This document shows positions 37,402 to 47,303 of a stretch of 64,000 nucleotides of DNA, piece by piece. How positions within the stretch are numbered: the stretch's first letter is position 1; every line of letters begins with the position of its first letter. Made by a program: the position numbers and the translations under genes. The stretch is taken from the NCBI RefSeq assembly GCF_963677685.1, contig NZ_OY782186.1, forward strand, positions 1,674,001-1,738,000. Reading direction: 5' to 3'. Origin of the DNA: an uncultured Bacteroides sp. Lineage in GTDB: Bacteria > Bacteroidota > Bacteroidia > Bacteroidales > Bacteroidaceae. Below the pieces are notes generated by a model, which was not told where the DNA came from, did no database searches, and was given only the letters and a program-made list of their open reading frames with translations.

Positions 37402-39627
37402 GTGATGAAATTTGATTGGATAATTTATGGAGGGATGATCTTATTATCATCTTGTTCTGCCAAAGTTCAGAATGCTTTTGAGTCTGTTGATCCATTTATT
37501 GGTACTGCTGCTCACGGGCATACTTACCCAGGAGCAACGTTACCTTTTGGTGCCGTTCAGCTAAGCCCCGATACTCGAACGATGGGTTGGGATGCTAGTT
37601 CAGGATATCATTATAGTGATTCTACCATTATAGGCTTTTCGCATACGCATTTAAGCGGAACAGGATGTTCAGACTTAGCCGATATTCTATTCCGTCCTGT
37701 ATCAGGAGATAATATATGGAATCCTCTTGCTTTTTCTCATAAAGATGAGAAAGCTGCTCCCGGATATTACAGTGTTTTCTTAAAGGAAGAAAACATCTTG
37801 TCTGAGTTGACTGCAACGATGCATTGTGGCATTCATCGTTACACTTACAAATCGGATATACCTGAAAAATTAGTTATTGATTTAAAACATTCTTTGGATA
37901 ATGAAGGAATACAACGCGCGATGATTTCACAGATAGGAATGAATGAAATTAGCGGTATGCGTTGTTCTGATGGATGGATTAAAGGTCAGAATACTTATTT
38001 TGTAGCCCGATTTTCTAAGAAAATTGACCATGCTGTTTTTTATAAAGACGATGTGGCAACAGTCATAGGACATGAAGAAAAATTAGAAGGAACTGACCTC
38101 AAAGTTCTTTTGACATTTGATAAGAAGGATGATTCTCCTTTAGTGTGTAAGGTTGGAATTTCTTCAGTTAGTTGTGACAATGCTTTAGAAAATTTGAATG
38201 CAGAGACAAAGGATCTTTCTTTTGATGATCTTCGTGACAAAAGTGAGCAGGTTTGGAAAACGAAATTAGCTTGTATTGAAGTTTCGGGACAAAACAAGGA
38301 TGACATTACGAAATTTTATACGGCTTTGTATCATACCATGATTGTTCCCAATGAAATAAATGATGTGAATGGACAGTATGCCAAAAGAGATAACACGACC
38401 GGACAGCTAGCAGTTGGACAGAAAGCTTATTCTACTCTTTCTTTATGGGATACTTTCCGAACATGGAACCCTCTGATGACTTTAATAGACACGACACTTG
38501 TTTCTAATATGATACAATCTATGTTGCGTACCTATGATGAGACGGGTGAATTGCCTGTGTGGCCATTATGCAATGGAGAAACGTATTGCATGATTGGTTA
38601 TCATTCAGTATCGGTTATTACGGATGCTTATTTGAAAGGTATTCGAGATTTTGATGCAGAAAAAGCATTGAAAGCAATGAAAGAATCTGCGACAAAGGAT
38701 AGGAAAGGAAGCCGCTACTTTAATGAACTAGGTTTTATTCCTTCCGATAAAAGTGATGAGTCGGTATCCTGCTTGTTGGAGTATTGCTACGATGATTGGT
38801 GCATTGCCCAGTTTGCTAAGGCTATCGGACATGAGGATGATTATAATATTTATATAAAGCGTTCTCAGAATTATAAAAATATTTTCGATAAAGCTACACG
38901 CTTTTTTAGAGCTAAATTGTCCAATGGAGACTGGGAATCTCCTTTTGATGCTTATAAGATAAATTCGGCGTATACTGAAGCGACTCCGTGGCAATATCGT
39001 TTTTTTGTACCTCATGATGTCAATGGTTTGATTCAACTCTTCGGGGGAACTTCAGCTTTTGAAACTGCTCTTGATAGCATTTTTGTAGTACCTCCTACGG
39101 TGGATCCTGAAATACCTGATATTTCTGGATCAATAGGGCAATATGTGCATGGCAATGAACCCAGTCATGGAATTGCTTATCTTTATAACTATATTGGTCA
39201 ATCTTGGAAAACTCAGCAGTGGACACGTCAGTTGCTGAATGAAATGTATAAGGTAACACCTGATGGTATTTGTGGTAACGAAGACTGTGGACAGATGTCT
39301 GCTTGGTTTATCATGACAAGTATGGGCTTTTATCCTGAATGTCCTGGTAGTAATGAATATGTTCTCACTTCTCCTTTATTTGAGAAAACGGTAATGACTC
39401 TTTCTAATGGGAATAAATTGACTATTACTGCAAATGATCCTCAAAAGAATATATATATTAGCGAAGTATATTTTAATGGTAAAATGCTGGATACAACATT
39501 TATTACTAATGATCAAATAATAAATGGAGGGACATTAAAGTTTGTGTTAACTCCTTATCCTGATAAAAAAAGAGATGCGATGTTAAAAGCTCCCTATTCT
39601 TATTCTCCTAATCAAAAAAATAGATAG
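37402..39627 (+). CDS. GH92 exo-alpha-mannosidase, lipoprotein
   Basis: This 741-residue protein is a calcium-dependent inverting alpha-mannosidase of family GH92. The N-terminus has a lipobox (L-L-S-S-C). The N-terminal beta-sandwich starts F-I-G-T-A-A-H-G-H-T-Y-P-G-A-T-L-P-F-G and continues S-P-D-T-R and F-S-H-T-H-L-S-G-T-G-C. The alpha-helical barrel contains V-H-G-N-E-P-S-H-G and the catalytic-acid region G-N-E-D-C-G-Q-M-S-A-W-F-I-M-T-S-M-G-F-Y-P. GH92 members cut alpha-1,2, -1,3, -1,4, -1,6 or mannose-phosphate linkages. I cannot assign the linkage. The neighbouring phosphatases make a mannose-phosphate context worth considering. The alkaline phosphatase gene follows after 4 bp. Confidence 0.95.
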   Translation: MMKFDWIIYGGMILLSSCSAKVQNAFESVDPFIGTAAHGHTYPGATLPFGAVQLSPDTRTMGWDASSGYHYSDSTIIGFSHTHLSGTGCSDLADILFRPVSGDNIWNPLAFSHKDEKAAPGYYSVFLKEENILSELTATMHCGIHRYTYKSDIPEKLVIDLKHSLDNEGIQRAMISQIGMNEISGMRCSDGWIKGQNTYFVARFSKKIDHAVFYKDDVATVIGHEEKLEGTDLKVLLTFDKKDDSPLVCKVGISSVSCDNALENLNAETKDLSFDDLRDKSEQVWKTKLACIEVSGQNKDDITKFYTALYHTMIVPNEINDVNGQYAKRDNTTGQLAVGQKAYSTLSLWDTFRTWNPLMTLIDTTLVSNMIQSMLRTYDETGELPVWPLCNGETYCMIGYHSVSVITDAYLKGIRDFDAEKALKAMKESATKDRKGSRYFNELGFIPSDKSDESVSCLLEYCYDDWCIAQFAKAIGHEDDYNIYIKRSQNYKNIFDKATRFFRAKLSNGDWESPFDAYKINSAYTEATPWQYRFFVPHDVNGLIQLFGGTSAFETALDSIFVVPPTVDPEIPDISGSIGQYVHGNEPSHGIAYLYNYIGQSWKTQQWTRQLLNEMYKVTPDGICGNEDCGQMSAWFIMTSMGFYPECPGSNEYVLTSPLFEKTVMTLSNGNKLTITANDPQKNIYISEVYFNGKMLDTTFITNDQIINGGTLKFVLTPYPDKKRDAMLKAPYSYSPNQKNR

Positions 39628-39631
39628 ACTT

Positions 39632-40765
39632 ATGAATAAAAGATATGTATTATTTTTCTTATTACTGATTACAATAGTATTACCGGCACTTTCACAAACA
39701 CCGGAATGTCCTTCTCAAACTTATGTACTCGAGCATCCGTATTCGGTGGAGAAAATTACTCCTCCTAAAGGACATAAAATAAAGAATGTGATTTTGATGA
39801 TCGGAGATGGAATGAGCTTGATGCATGTTTATTCCGCATGGACGGCCAATCGGGGTAAACTTTGGCTAGACAATTGCCAATATGTGGGTTTGTCGAAAAC
39901 TTATTGTGCTAATAAGTTGATTACTGACTCAGGAGCTGGAGGTACTGCGTTATCCAGTGGATATAAAACAAATTACCATTCTGTAGGAGTGGATACGAAT
40001 GGAAAGCCTTTGAAATCATTGTGTACTTTGGCACAAGAGAAAGGTAAATCTTCGGGCATAGCAGTTACTTGTAGGTTGTGGGATGCAACTCCGGCAGATT
40101 TTTGTTGCCATAACGTGGACAGAGACAAAGAAATGGATATAGTGGCAGATTATGTAAATTGCGGTATTGACTATGCCTTTGGAGGAGGAGCTGCTTACTT
40201 TGAAAATCGTCCGGATGGTCGCGATTTATTTAAAGAACTTCAAAGCAAAGGCTATCAAACACCTCGTACTTGGGCAGATGTTGAGAAGATAAAATCAGGG
40301 AAAGTATTTGCAATACCTTATTCAAAAGATACGCCTGTTCCAGCGGTGCGTGGTGATTTATTGGCTCGTGCTTCTATAAAAGGTCTTGACTTACTTAATC
40401 AAAATAAAAAAGGCTTCTTTATGATGATTGAAGGATCCCAACTGGATGACTATGGGCATAGTAATGATCTGGATATGTTGATGCAGGAAACGCATGACTT
40501 TGATAAAACGATTGGCGAAGTGATGAAGTGGGCTGCAAAAGATGGCGAGACATTAGTTGTTGTAACTGCAGATCATGAGACAGGAGGACTTACTTTAGTG
40601 GATGGCAATCTGAAGAAAGGGGAAATTGTTTGTAAATTTTCGACCCATGAGCATTCTGGAGTAATGGTACCCGTATATGCTTTTGGTCCTGGATCGGAAA
40701 ACTTTTCTGGTATCTATGAAAATACAGAGATCTTCTGGAAGATTAAGAAATTGTTGAAACTATAA
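39632..40765 (+). CDS. Secreted alkaline phosphatase
   Basis: The 377-residue phosphomonoesterase has a signal peptide ending A-L-S-Q-T. Features of the alkaline phosphatase superfamily are I-G-D-G-M (metal Asp), the nucleophile Ser100 in T-D-S-G-A-G-G-T-A, D-Y-G-H-S-N (metal ligands), and V-V-T-A-D-H-E-T-G-G-L. A final His occurs in T-H-E-H-S-G. It hydrolyses phosphate monoesters in the periplasm. It lies between the GH92 and GH63-like genes at 4-bp and 11-bp spacing, so it is part of the PUL operon rather than a phosphate-starvation unit. It is paralogous to the C-terminal domain of the fusion protein at 52295. Confidence 0.94.
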   Translation: MNKRYVLFFLLLITIVLPALSQTPECPSQTYVLEHPYSVEKITPPKGHKIKNVILMIGDGMSLMHVYSAWTANRGKLWLDNCQYVGLSKTYCANKLITDSGAGGTALSSGYKTNYHSVGVDTNGKPLKSLCTLAQEKGKSSGIAVTCRLWDATPADFCCHNVDRDKEMDIVADYVNCGIDYAFGGGAAYFENRPDGRDLFKELQSKGYQTPRTWADVEKIKSGKVFAIPYSKDTPVPAVRGDLLARASIKGLDLLNQNKKGFFMMIEGSQLDDYGHSNDLDMLMQETHDFDKTIGEVMKWAAKDGETLVVVTADHETGGLTLVDGNLKKGEIVCKFSTHEHSGVMVPVYAFGPGSENFSGIYENTEIFWKIKKLLKL

Positions 40766-40776
40766 AGAGATAGATT

Positions 40777-42396
40777 ATGAATAGGCATCATTTTATCACT
40801 GTTTTATGTTTGGGAATCATGGCTCTGCTGCTTCCTGTAGCAAAGGCTCAGAATACTGTATCTTCTGGTTCTCCCAAATATAATCTTCCGTATAAAGATA
40901 CGTATGTCATGCAGGCATTAGTCACAGAAAATTCGTTTCGTATGGCTAAGCCTCAATCACTTAAACCTGGTACGTATGATAAAGCTCGCACTATTTTGCC
41001 TTCTCCTTATTGGGAAGGACATGATGAAGAAATACAAATGTACTGGAAAGCTTGGAAAATAGCAATGAGCAATATTTGTCAGCCACTAGATGACTCTGGC
41101 TTTGTTTATAGTTATATTTCACCGGCGTATAATGGTAATATCTTTATGTGGGATGATGCTTTTATTACGATGTTTTGTCGGTACGGTAGGAACTTTTTTC
41201 CGTTTCAAAGGACACTGGATAATTTTTATGCAAAGCAACACCCCGATGGCTTTATTTGCCGAGAAATTCATGCGGATGGTTCCGATTGCTTTGAACGGTA
41301 TGATCCGGTGAGCACGGGTCCTAATATTTTGCCTTGGTCTGAGATGCTTTATTTGACTCAGTTTGGAGATACAGAACGGTTAAATAAGGTCTTTCCGGTC
41401 TTATCTGCTTATTATAACTGGTTAAAATTGAATCGTACTTGGCGCAACGGTACTTACTGGAGTAGTGGCTGGGGAACAGGTATGGACAACATGCCTCGTG
41501 TTCCTTCTAATTACAATACAATTTATAGTAATGGACACATGATTTGGTTGGATACTTGTTTACAGCAGATTTTTATGGCTAAAATTTTGCTGAAAATGGG
41601 TTTCTATCTGGAGAGATGGCAGGAAATAGAAGAGTTTGAAGATGATATAAAATCTCTTTCTACTTATATCAATGAGAATATGTGGAATGCTAAAGATCAT
41701 TTTCTATATGACCAGTATGCGGATGGGAAATTGAGCACTACGAAGGGAATTTATGCGTACTGGGCATTGCATACGGATGTATTGCCTAAAGAAAGATTAG
41801 ACTCTTTAGTTAACGAACTGGATAACACTGAAACCTTTAATCGCCCTCATCGAGTGGCTTCGTTGGCCGCTAATAATCCTAAATATAAGGCAAATGGGCG
41901 TTATTGGGTCGGTGGAGTTTGGGCTCCTACGGACTATATGGTGATTTCGGGTCTGATAGATAAAGGCTATAGAAAAATGGCTTATGATATTGCTCGAAAT
42001 CATTATGATAATGTCTTTAAGGTGTATCAGAAAACTGGAACCTTTTGGGAATATTATTCGCCTGAAAAAGCTGAACCTGGTTTTCTTGCTCGTAAAGATT
42101 TTGTTGGATGGACAGGTTTACCTCCTATTGCAGTGCTGATTGAAGATTTATTTGGTATTCGGGCTGATGTAATGGAGAATAAAATAACGATTGATGTTAA
42201 TTTGACAGATGGTTATGGAATCTCTCGCTATCCTTATGGGAAAGATGGACTGATTTCTATTAAAGTGAAAAAAAGGGTTTCAATAACGGATGAACCTAAG
42301 GTCACAATTGAAACGAATGTACCTTTTGAAGCAACGGTGTTGTGGGGAGAAAAGAAGAAGGTTGTGAATGTGAAGATAGGTACTCAATCCATTTAA
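40777..42396 (+). CDS. GH63/mannosylglycerate-hydrolase-like (alpha/alpha)6 glycosidase
   Basis: This is a 539-residue secreted protein (signal peptide ending V-A-K-A-Q-N). Its body resembles the (alpha/alpha)6-barrel glycosidases related to GH63, GH37 trehalase and bacterial mannosylglycerate hydrolase. W-S-S-G-W-G-T-G-M-D-N-M-P-R carries the likely catalytic Asp. T-F-W-E-Y-Y-S-P carries the likely catalytic Glu, and F-V-G-W-T-G-L-P-P-I-A-V-L-I-E matches the C-terminal barrel signature. The substrate is not determined. GH63-type enzymes act on alpha-glucosides or alpha-mannosides, and the operon favours a mannoside or a capping sugar on a mannan. It is packed between two phosphatase genes. 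Confidence 0.82.
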   Translation: MNRHHFITVLCLGIMALLLPVAKAQNTVSSGSPKYNLPYKDTYVMQALVTENSFRMAKPQSLKPGTYDKARTILPSPYWEGHDEEIQMYWKAWKIAMSNICQPLDDSGFVYSYISPAYNGNIFMWDDAFITMFCRYGRNFFPFQRTLDNFYAKQHPDGFICREIHADGSDCFERYDPVSTGPNILPWSEMLYLTQFGDTERLNKVFPVLSAYYNWLKLNRTWRNGTYWSSGWGTGMDNMPRVPSNYNTIYSNGHMIWLDTCLQQIFMAKILLKMGFYLERWQEIEEFEDDIKSLSTYINENMWNAKDHFLYDQYADGKLSTTKGIYAYWALHTDVLPKERLDSLVNELDNTETFNRPHRVASLAANNPKYKANGRYWVGGVWAPTDYMVISGLIDKGYRKMAYDIARNHYDNVFKVYQKTGTFWEYYSPEKAEPGFLARKDFVGWTGLPPIAVLIEDLFGIRADVMENKITIDVNLTDGYGISRYPYGKDGLISIKVKKRVSITDEPKVTIETNVPFEATVLWGEKKKVVNVKIGTQSI

Positions 42397-42411
42397 ACGT
42401 TTAATAATAGT

Positions 42412-43362
42412 ATGAGAAAGATATTTTTATTTTTATTATTTGTGCCATTGTTTATGAGTTGTTCTACGGGCACAAATCGTGATGTGACCGTAGTTGTTGC
42501 GGCTGATTTACATTTTGATCTTTTACCAGAAACAGATCAATACTATCATGTAGTAACAATCAATAATTTGGAGAATAATTTTCGCTTTCCTGAGAATGCT
42601 GGTAGTGGTATAGCAGGGCAGACCTTGAAAAAGCTGAATGGTGTGATTCTGGCAGGTGATCTGTTTGATAAATCTCGACCGGAAATATTGAATCTTTATC
42701 GACAACGCTATGAGCAAGGGCCTGGCGCACGGAGAATACACTATCCTGTGTATCCGGGTTTGGGAAATCATGATATTGATCCGGCTGTTTCAGATAAAGG
42801 AGCTGATAATTTAAAAGGAAGAGCTTATACGTTGCATTATATTGATTCTGTGCTTGAAACTAAATTATCCAAAGGGGAAATACTTAATCTTGATAGCTCG
42901 AGTCTATGTTATTCATGGAATATTGATGATGTGCATTTCATACAAGGTCAGCGTTATGCCGGTGATACCACATATTGTCAGAGTAATTTTGATTGGTTAA
43001 AACGAGATTTAGAAAAATATGCTTCTCATGGGAATCCTGTGGTTTACATTCAGCATTATGGGTTTGACGAATGGGCCCTTAAATGGTGGCCGGAGAAAAA
43101 TAGAGAAGAGTTGTTCGACTTATTAGATCAGTATAATTTGGCGGCTTTCTTTGTTGGCCATACGCATACAGCTTCTATTCAACATTATAGAGGACATGCT
43201 ATTTATCAGGTAAATAATGCTTGGAAGGATGATGATGGCAACGGCTCTTTTGCAGTTATGCGTATCAAAGGGAACGCCTTATCTATTTCGACCTGCCGCT
43301 GGACGGATGGTGAAGGTCATTTTGAGGTTGTTGCTCCTTATGAAAATAGAATTCTTCCATGA
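42412..43362 (+). CDS. Calcineurin-like metallophosphoesterase, lipoprotein
   Basis: This 316-residue protein has a lipobox (F-M-S-C, Cys at about 17), so it is exported and membrane-anchored. The metallophosphoesterase motifs are in order: A-A-D-L-H-F-D (D-x-H), A-G-D-L-F-D (G-D), G-L-G-N-H-D (G-N-H-D), Y-I-Q-H-Y-G (H) and V-G-H-T-H-T-A (G-H-x-H). These give a two-metal site for phosphate mono- or diesters. Specificity cannot be inferred from motifs alone. It follows the GH63-like gene by 15 bp and is the third phosphate-cleaving protein encoded in this PUL. Confidence 0.92.
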   Translation: MRKIFLFLLFVPLFMSCSTGTNRDVTVVVAADLHFDLLPETDQYYHVVTINNLENNFRFPENAGSGIAGQTLKKLNGVILAGDLFDKSRPEILNLYRQRYEQGPGARRIHYPVYPGLGNHDIDPAVSDKGADNLKGRAYTLHYIDSVLETKLSKGEILNLDSSSLCYSWNIDDVHFIQGQRYAGDTTYCQSNFDWLKRDLEKYASHGNPVVYIQHYGFDEWALKWWPEKNREELFDLLDQYNLAAFFVGHTHTASIQHYRGHAIYQVNNAWKDDDGNGSFAVMRIKGNALSISTCRWTDGEGHFEVVAPYENRILP

Positions 43363-43390
43363 TTCTTGATAACGAAGATGAAAGAGAATT

Positions 43391-43403
43391 GATCAAATTG
43401 ATC
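43391..43403. promoter_or_regulatory. Candidate operator upstream of the ROK and XylR-like genes
   Basis: GATCAAATTGATC is a perfect 13-bp palindrome around a central A. AATTGATC also occurs twice (43387-43394 and 43396-43403). It lies in the 142-bp gap before the ROK gene, which is followed by a XylR-like regulator that could bind here. No experimental motif supports this. Confidence 0.35.
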
Positions 43404-43504
43404 TAGCAGTAAAATGTTTTTTAGTAAAAGTAATGCAGGTCGTTTTAAAACAACTTGTTTAGGAGTCTTTATATCCTGACTTGCTTACGTATAATAATAT
43501 AATT

Positions 43505-44326
43505 ATGAAATTAGCAATTGATTTAGGAGGTACTAATATTCGTATTGCCCAAGTAGGAGGTAATATAATTTTGCAGAAAAAGGCAGTCACTTGTCTTTCT
43601 GATGGAAAGGAAGAAGAGGTACTTTCGCAACTTTATATGCTTATAGATGGTATGATGACTTCCCATGTTACAAGCATTGGAATAGGAGTACCTTCTGTGG
43701 TCGATCATAAAAAAGGCATTGTTTATAATGTGATGAATATCCCTTCATGGAAAGAGGTTCACTTGAAGGATCTTTTGCAAGAAAAGTATGGTGTTCCGGT
43801 TGCAGTGAACAATGATGCTAATTGTTTTGCTCTGGGTGAAAAACTATATGGCGAGGGAATAGATACATCCAACTTGGTTGGAGTTACTCTCGGTACAGGA
43901 GTTGGAGCAGGCATTATCATTAATAATGAACTTTACTGTGGTGACAATACCGGTGCAGGAGAAATTGGTTCTCTCTCTTATTTGGATGCAGATTTTGAAC
44001 GCTATTGTAGTAGCGCTTTTTTTATTCAAAATCATCAAACTACAGGGAAGGAAGCCTTCGAGAGGGCTGTAGCAGGTGATGTGAATGCTTTAGAAATATG
44101 GAATGAGTTGGGAAAACATCTGGGGCAGTTGGTAAAAGCAATTCTTTTTGTTTATGATCCTACTGCTATCGTTTTTGGAGGTAGTATCTCTGCTGCTTTT
44201 CCTTTCTTTATTGATTCTTTAAAGAAAAATATATCAGATTTTCCTTATGAAAAGTCACTGAAAAATGTACATTTGCTTTGCAGTAAGAATACAGATATAA
44301 GTATTTTAGGTGCTTCAGCATTATAA
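43505..44326 (+). CDS. ROK family sugar kinase
   Basis: This 273-residue cytoplasmic protein starts at the ATG at 43505 (M-K-L-A-I-D-L-G-G-T-N); an in-frame TTG at 43481 is less likely. The ATP-binding D-L-G-G-T-N, the active-site N-N-D-A-N-C-F-A and the G-V-T-L-G-T-G-V-G-A-G-I phosphate loop identify the ROK fold. The usual ROK zinc motif (C-x-C-G-x-x-G-C) is missing: after G-A-G-E-I-G the sequence reads S-L-S-Y-L-D-A-D-F-E-R-Y-C. The enzyme would phosphorylate the monosaccharide released by the PUL, perhaps mannose or glucose. It is separated from the upstream phosphoesterase by a 142-bp gap, and the regulator follows 6 bp later. Confidence 0.9.
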   Translation: MKLAIDLGGTNIRIAQVGGNIILQKKAVTCLSDGKEEEVLSQLYMLIDGMMTSHVTSIGIGVPSVVDHKKGIVYNVMNIPSWKEVHLKDLLQEKYGVPVAVNNDANCFALGEKLYGEGIDTSNLVGVTLGTGVGAGIIINNELYCGDNTGAGEIGSLSYLDADFERYCSSAFFIQNHQTTGKEAFERAVAGDVNALEIWNELGKHLGQLVKAILFVYDPTAIVFGGSISAAFPFFIDSLKKNISDFPYEKSLKNVHLLCSKNTDISILGASAL

Positions 44327-44332
44327 TTATGT

Positions 44333-45496
44333 ATGATACGATTAATATTACTCACTGATTTTACAGAAGCTTTTGCTCAGTATCTGCTTAAAGGAATACT
44401 CCGATATTCCAAAGGCCGTGAACCTTGGGTAGTTTGTCGCATGCCACCTTCTTACAAACAACGTTATGGTATTGAAGGCGTTTTGAATTGGGCTAAAAAA
44501 TGGGAAGCTGATGCAATCATTGCACAATTTGATATTGACGATGAAGTGAATTTGTTTGTAGAGAATGGGATAGTTGCTGTTGCACAGGATTATAAATCTC
44601 GCTTTACAACGATTCCCAATATCACAAGTGATTACCATTTGGCGGGTCGTATGGCTGCCGACTTTTTTATTCAAAAGGGATATAAGAATTTCGCCTTTTT
44701 TGGATATAAAGATGTTGTGTGGTCAGAGGAACGTTGCGAAGGTTTTTTGAATCGTATTGTCGAATCTTCTTATGCAGGTTCTTTTTATGAATATCATAAT
44801 GAAAAAATTGAAGATTTGTGGTTCTATGAATCAGCTCCCCTTATAAAATGGCTAAAAGGATTACCAAAATCAACAGCCCTCATGGCTTGTGATGATAATC
44901 AGGCTATTAAGATTACGGAAGCATGTCGCATGGTTGGTCTGAAAATACCCGAAGAAATAGCTGTACTTGGAGTCGATAATGATACGGTAATCTGTAATTT
45001 ATCTGATCCTCCTCTCTCTAGTCTTCATATGAATATTGAGATGGGGGGATATGACGCAGCAGCTTTAATTGATGGAATGCTGAAAAATGAAGGAGCCTCT
45101 TATACCGATATTTATATTAAGCCACTGAATATTGTTAATCGGATTTCCACTGACATTTATTCTACGGATGATCCTTACGTATTGAATGCGATAAAATATA
45201 TTCATCAGAACTTGTCGATAAAATTGAGCGTTGAAGATGTTGTAAGGCAAGTACCTTTGTCTCGTCGTCTGCTTGAAATGCGTTTTAAGGATGTGACAGG
45301 GGAATCTATTTATCAATATATGCTTAAAACCAGGATAGAGTATTTTGCCCAGCTGCTTCTATCGAGTAGTGAACCCATATCAGACATTGCTGTGAATATA
45401 GGCTTTGTTGATTACAAAAATCTGGCAAGACAGTTTAGAATTCTAAAGAACTGCTCTCCTTCAGAATATCGTTTGCGAAACAAGAAAAAAAAGTAA
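44333..45496 (+). CDS. XylR-like AraC-family transcriptional regulator
   Basis: This is a 387-residue cytoplasmic regulator. Residues about 1-270 form a periplasmic-binding-protein-like sugar-sensing domain of the LacI/XylR type (A-D-A-I-I-A-Q-F-D, then L-M-A-C-D-D-N-Q-A-I-K-I and V-L-G-V-D-N-D). Residues about 285-387 are an AraC-type DNA-binding domain with two helix-turn-helices (S-V-E-D-V-V-R-Q-V-P-L-S-R-R and P-I-S-D-I-A-V-N-I-G-F). E. coli XylR has the same architecture and senses a free sugar. No HTCS or ECF sigma accompanies this PUL, so this is its likely regulator, responding to an imported or processed sugar. Confidence 0.92.
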   Translation: MIRLILLTDFTEAFAQYLLKGILRYSKGREPWVVCRMPPSYKQRYGIEGVLNWAKKWEADAIIAQFDIDDEVNLFVENGIVAVAQDYKSRFTTIPNITSDYHLAGRMAADFFIQKGYKNFAFFGYKDVVWSEERCEGFLNRIVESSYAGSFYEYHNEKIEDLWFYESAPLIKWLKGLPKSTALMACDDNQAIKITEACRMVGLKIPEEIAVLGVDNDTVICNLSDPPLSSLHMNIEMGGYDAAALIDGMLKNEGASYTDIYIKPLNIVNRISTDIYSTDDPYVLNAIKYIHQNLSIKLSVEDVVRQVPLSRRLLEMRFKDVTGESIYQYMLKTRIEYFAQLLLSSSEPISDIAVNIGFVDYKNLARQFRILKNCSPSEYRLRNKKKK

Positions 45497-45517
45497 TACC
45501 TTTAATTGATATTTACT

Positions 45518-46978
45518 ATGGTTGCAAAAAAATACCTATTGCTCATTCTAGTCTCACTTGCAGGTCCAAACTCAATCAATGCGACTAAGCCGGACAATAC
45601 TAATCTTGCTGTAAAGATTAAAAACCTTCCTACCCCCTTGTATAAAACGAATCGTCCGCCTTTAGAAAAACGCCTATTTAAATCTGTGGCTGTGGAGGAT
45701 GAAATTGCATGGGTAAAGAAGAATTTGACAAATCGAAAACTGGCATGGATGTTTGAGAATTGTTTTCCCAACACGCTTGAAACAACCGTGCATTACAGGA
45801 TGATACAAGGTAAGCCGGATACTTTTGTTTATACAGGTGATATTCATGCTATGTGGTTACGTGATTCGGGTGCGCAAGTATGGGCTTATTTACCGTTAAT
45901 CAATAAAGATGCGGAATTAAAAAAAATGATTGAGGGCGTAATCCGTCGGCAGCTAAAGTGTATTCTAATAGACCCTTATGCCAATGCTTTTAATGATGGT
46001 CCTACGGGAGAAGGATGGGTTACAGATATTACTGATATGTCTCCCAACGTACATGAACGTAAATGGGAAATAGATTCTTTGTGTTATCCCATTCGATTAG
46101 CTTATGAATATTGGAAAAGAACGGGTGACAGTAGTATTTTTGATAGTGAATGGGTACAAGCTATGATTCGCATCTTGCAAACTTTTCATGAGCAACAGCG
46201 TAAAACGGGCGTGGGTCCTTATCATTTTTTGAGAGAGACAGATCGGGCTTTCGATACGCTTAGTAATGATGGACTAGGTACTCCTATTAATCCGGTGGGC
46301 TTAATTGTCTCCTCCTTCCGTCCATCCGATGATGCTACTACTTTTCAATTTCTTATTCCTTCTAACTTTTTTGCTGTTTCTTCACTTAGAAAGGCTGCTG
46401 AGATATTGTCTACTGTAAATAATCGGAATGATTTGGCGAAAGAATGTACTGATCTAGCTCAGGAAGTAGAAATTGCATTGAAAAAGTATGCAACTTATGA
46501 TCACCCCAAATATGGCACGATATATGCCTATGAAGTGGATGGTTTTGGTAATCATTTACTGATGGATGATGCCAATGTACCCAGTTTGTTGGCGATGCCT
46601 TATTTAGGTCTTGTAGATGTAAAGGATACAATATATCAAAACACACGTCGTTTTGTTTGGAGCAAAGATAATCCTTATTTCTTCAAAGGTGTTGCGGGTG
46701 AAGGTATAGGCGGTCCACACGTAGGTTATGATATGGTATGGCCAATGAGCATTATGATGAAGGCATTTACCAGTCAGGATGATGAAGAAATAAAAGCTTG
46801 CATCAAAATGTTGCTAGATACAGATGCAGGGACTGGATTTATTCATGAATCTTTTAATAAAGACGATGCTTCTAATTTTACTCGTCCTTGGTTTGCCTGG
46901 CAAAACACTTTATTTGGTGAGCTCATCTTAAAATTAATAAAGGAACATAAAGTTGATTTGCTCAATAGTATCGAATAA
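45518..46978 (+). CDS. GH125 exo-alpha-1,6-mannosidase
   Basis: This is a 486-residue protein from the ATG at 45518; an in-frame TTG at 45506 is less likely. The N-terminus ([14 protein letters not shown]) looks like a signal peptide. GH125 hallmarks are [34 protein letters not shown] and [12 protein letters not shown]. Further on is [11 protein letters not shown]. Characterised members remove non-reducing alpha-1,6-mannose. With GH92 it would dismantle a mannan or N-glycan-type chain. It follows the regulator by 21 bp and ends at a strong terminator. Confidence 0.95.
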   Translation: MVAKKYLLLILVSLAGPNSINATKPDNTNLAVKIKNLPTPLYKTNRPPLEKRLFKSVAVEDEIAWVKKNLTNRKLAWMFENCFPNTLETTVHYRMIQGKPDTFVYTGDIHAMWLRDSGAQVWAYLPLINKDAELKKMIEGVIRRQLKCILIDPYANAFNDGPTGEGWVTDITDMSPNVHERKWEIDSLCYPIRLAYEYWKRTGDSSIFDSEWVQAMIRILQTFHEQQRKTGVGPYHFLRETDRAFDTLSNDGLGTPINPVGLIVSSFRPSDDATTFQFLIPSNFFAVSSLRKAAEILSTVNNRNDLAKECTDLAQEVEIALKKYATYDHPKYGTIYAYEVDGFGNHLLMDDANVPSLLAMPYLGLVDVKDTIYQNTRRFVWSKDNPYFFKGVAGEGIGGPHVGYDMVWPMSIMMKAFTSQDDEEIKACIKMLLDTDAGTGFIHESFNKDDASNFTRPWFAWQNTLFGELILKLIKEHKVDLLNSIE

Positions 46979-47020
46979 AATTTCTTTGTGAAATCATTTT
47001 CTGTTTCATCCCTATTAATA

Positions 47021-47060
47021 AACAAAGCCCTCAGGATTAACCTTTCCTGGGGGCTTTGTT
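47021..47060 (+). terminator. Strong intrinsic terminator after GH125
   Basis: A 16-bp stem (47021-47036 with 47045-47060, one G-U wobble; core AACAAAGCCC/GGGCTTTGTT) has an 8-nt loop and is followed by TTTTA. It splits the PUL into two transcription units. The remaining 270 bp up to the next SusC contain AT-rich DNA and a -7 motif at 47304. Confidence 0.9.
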
Positions 47061-47303
47061 TTAGTAAGTCTTTTAGTGTATTTATAAGCATAAAAATAGC
47101 ATCTGGATAGCTGAAAAAATATTTTGTTTTATAGGGTGTGCTTTTTTAGACTTAATGTATTAAAGTTAATCATCCTTTTATCGTTAATTGTTTTACTCCC
47201 ATATTTTAACTTTATGAGTTTTGCTTTACTATAGGCCTGTTTCTGTAATATAAATGTAGTAGTTAGTTCACATTATCTTATTCCTTTATGTATGACTTAA
47301 AGG

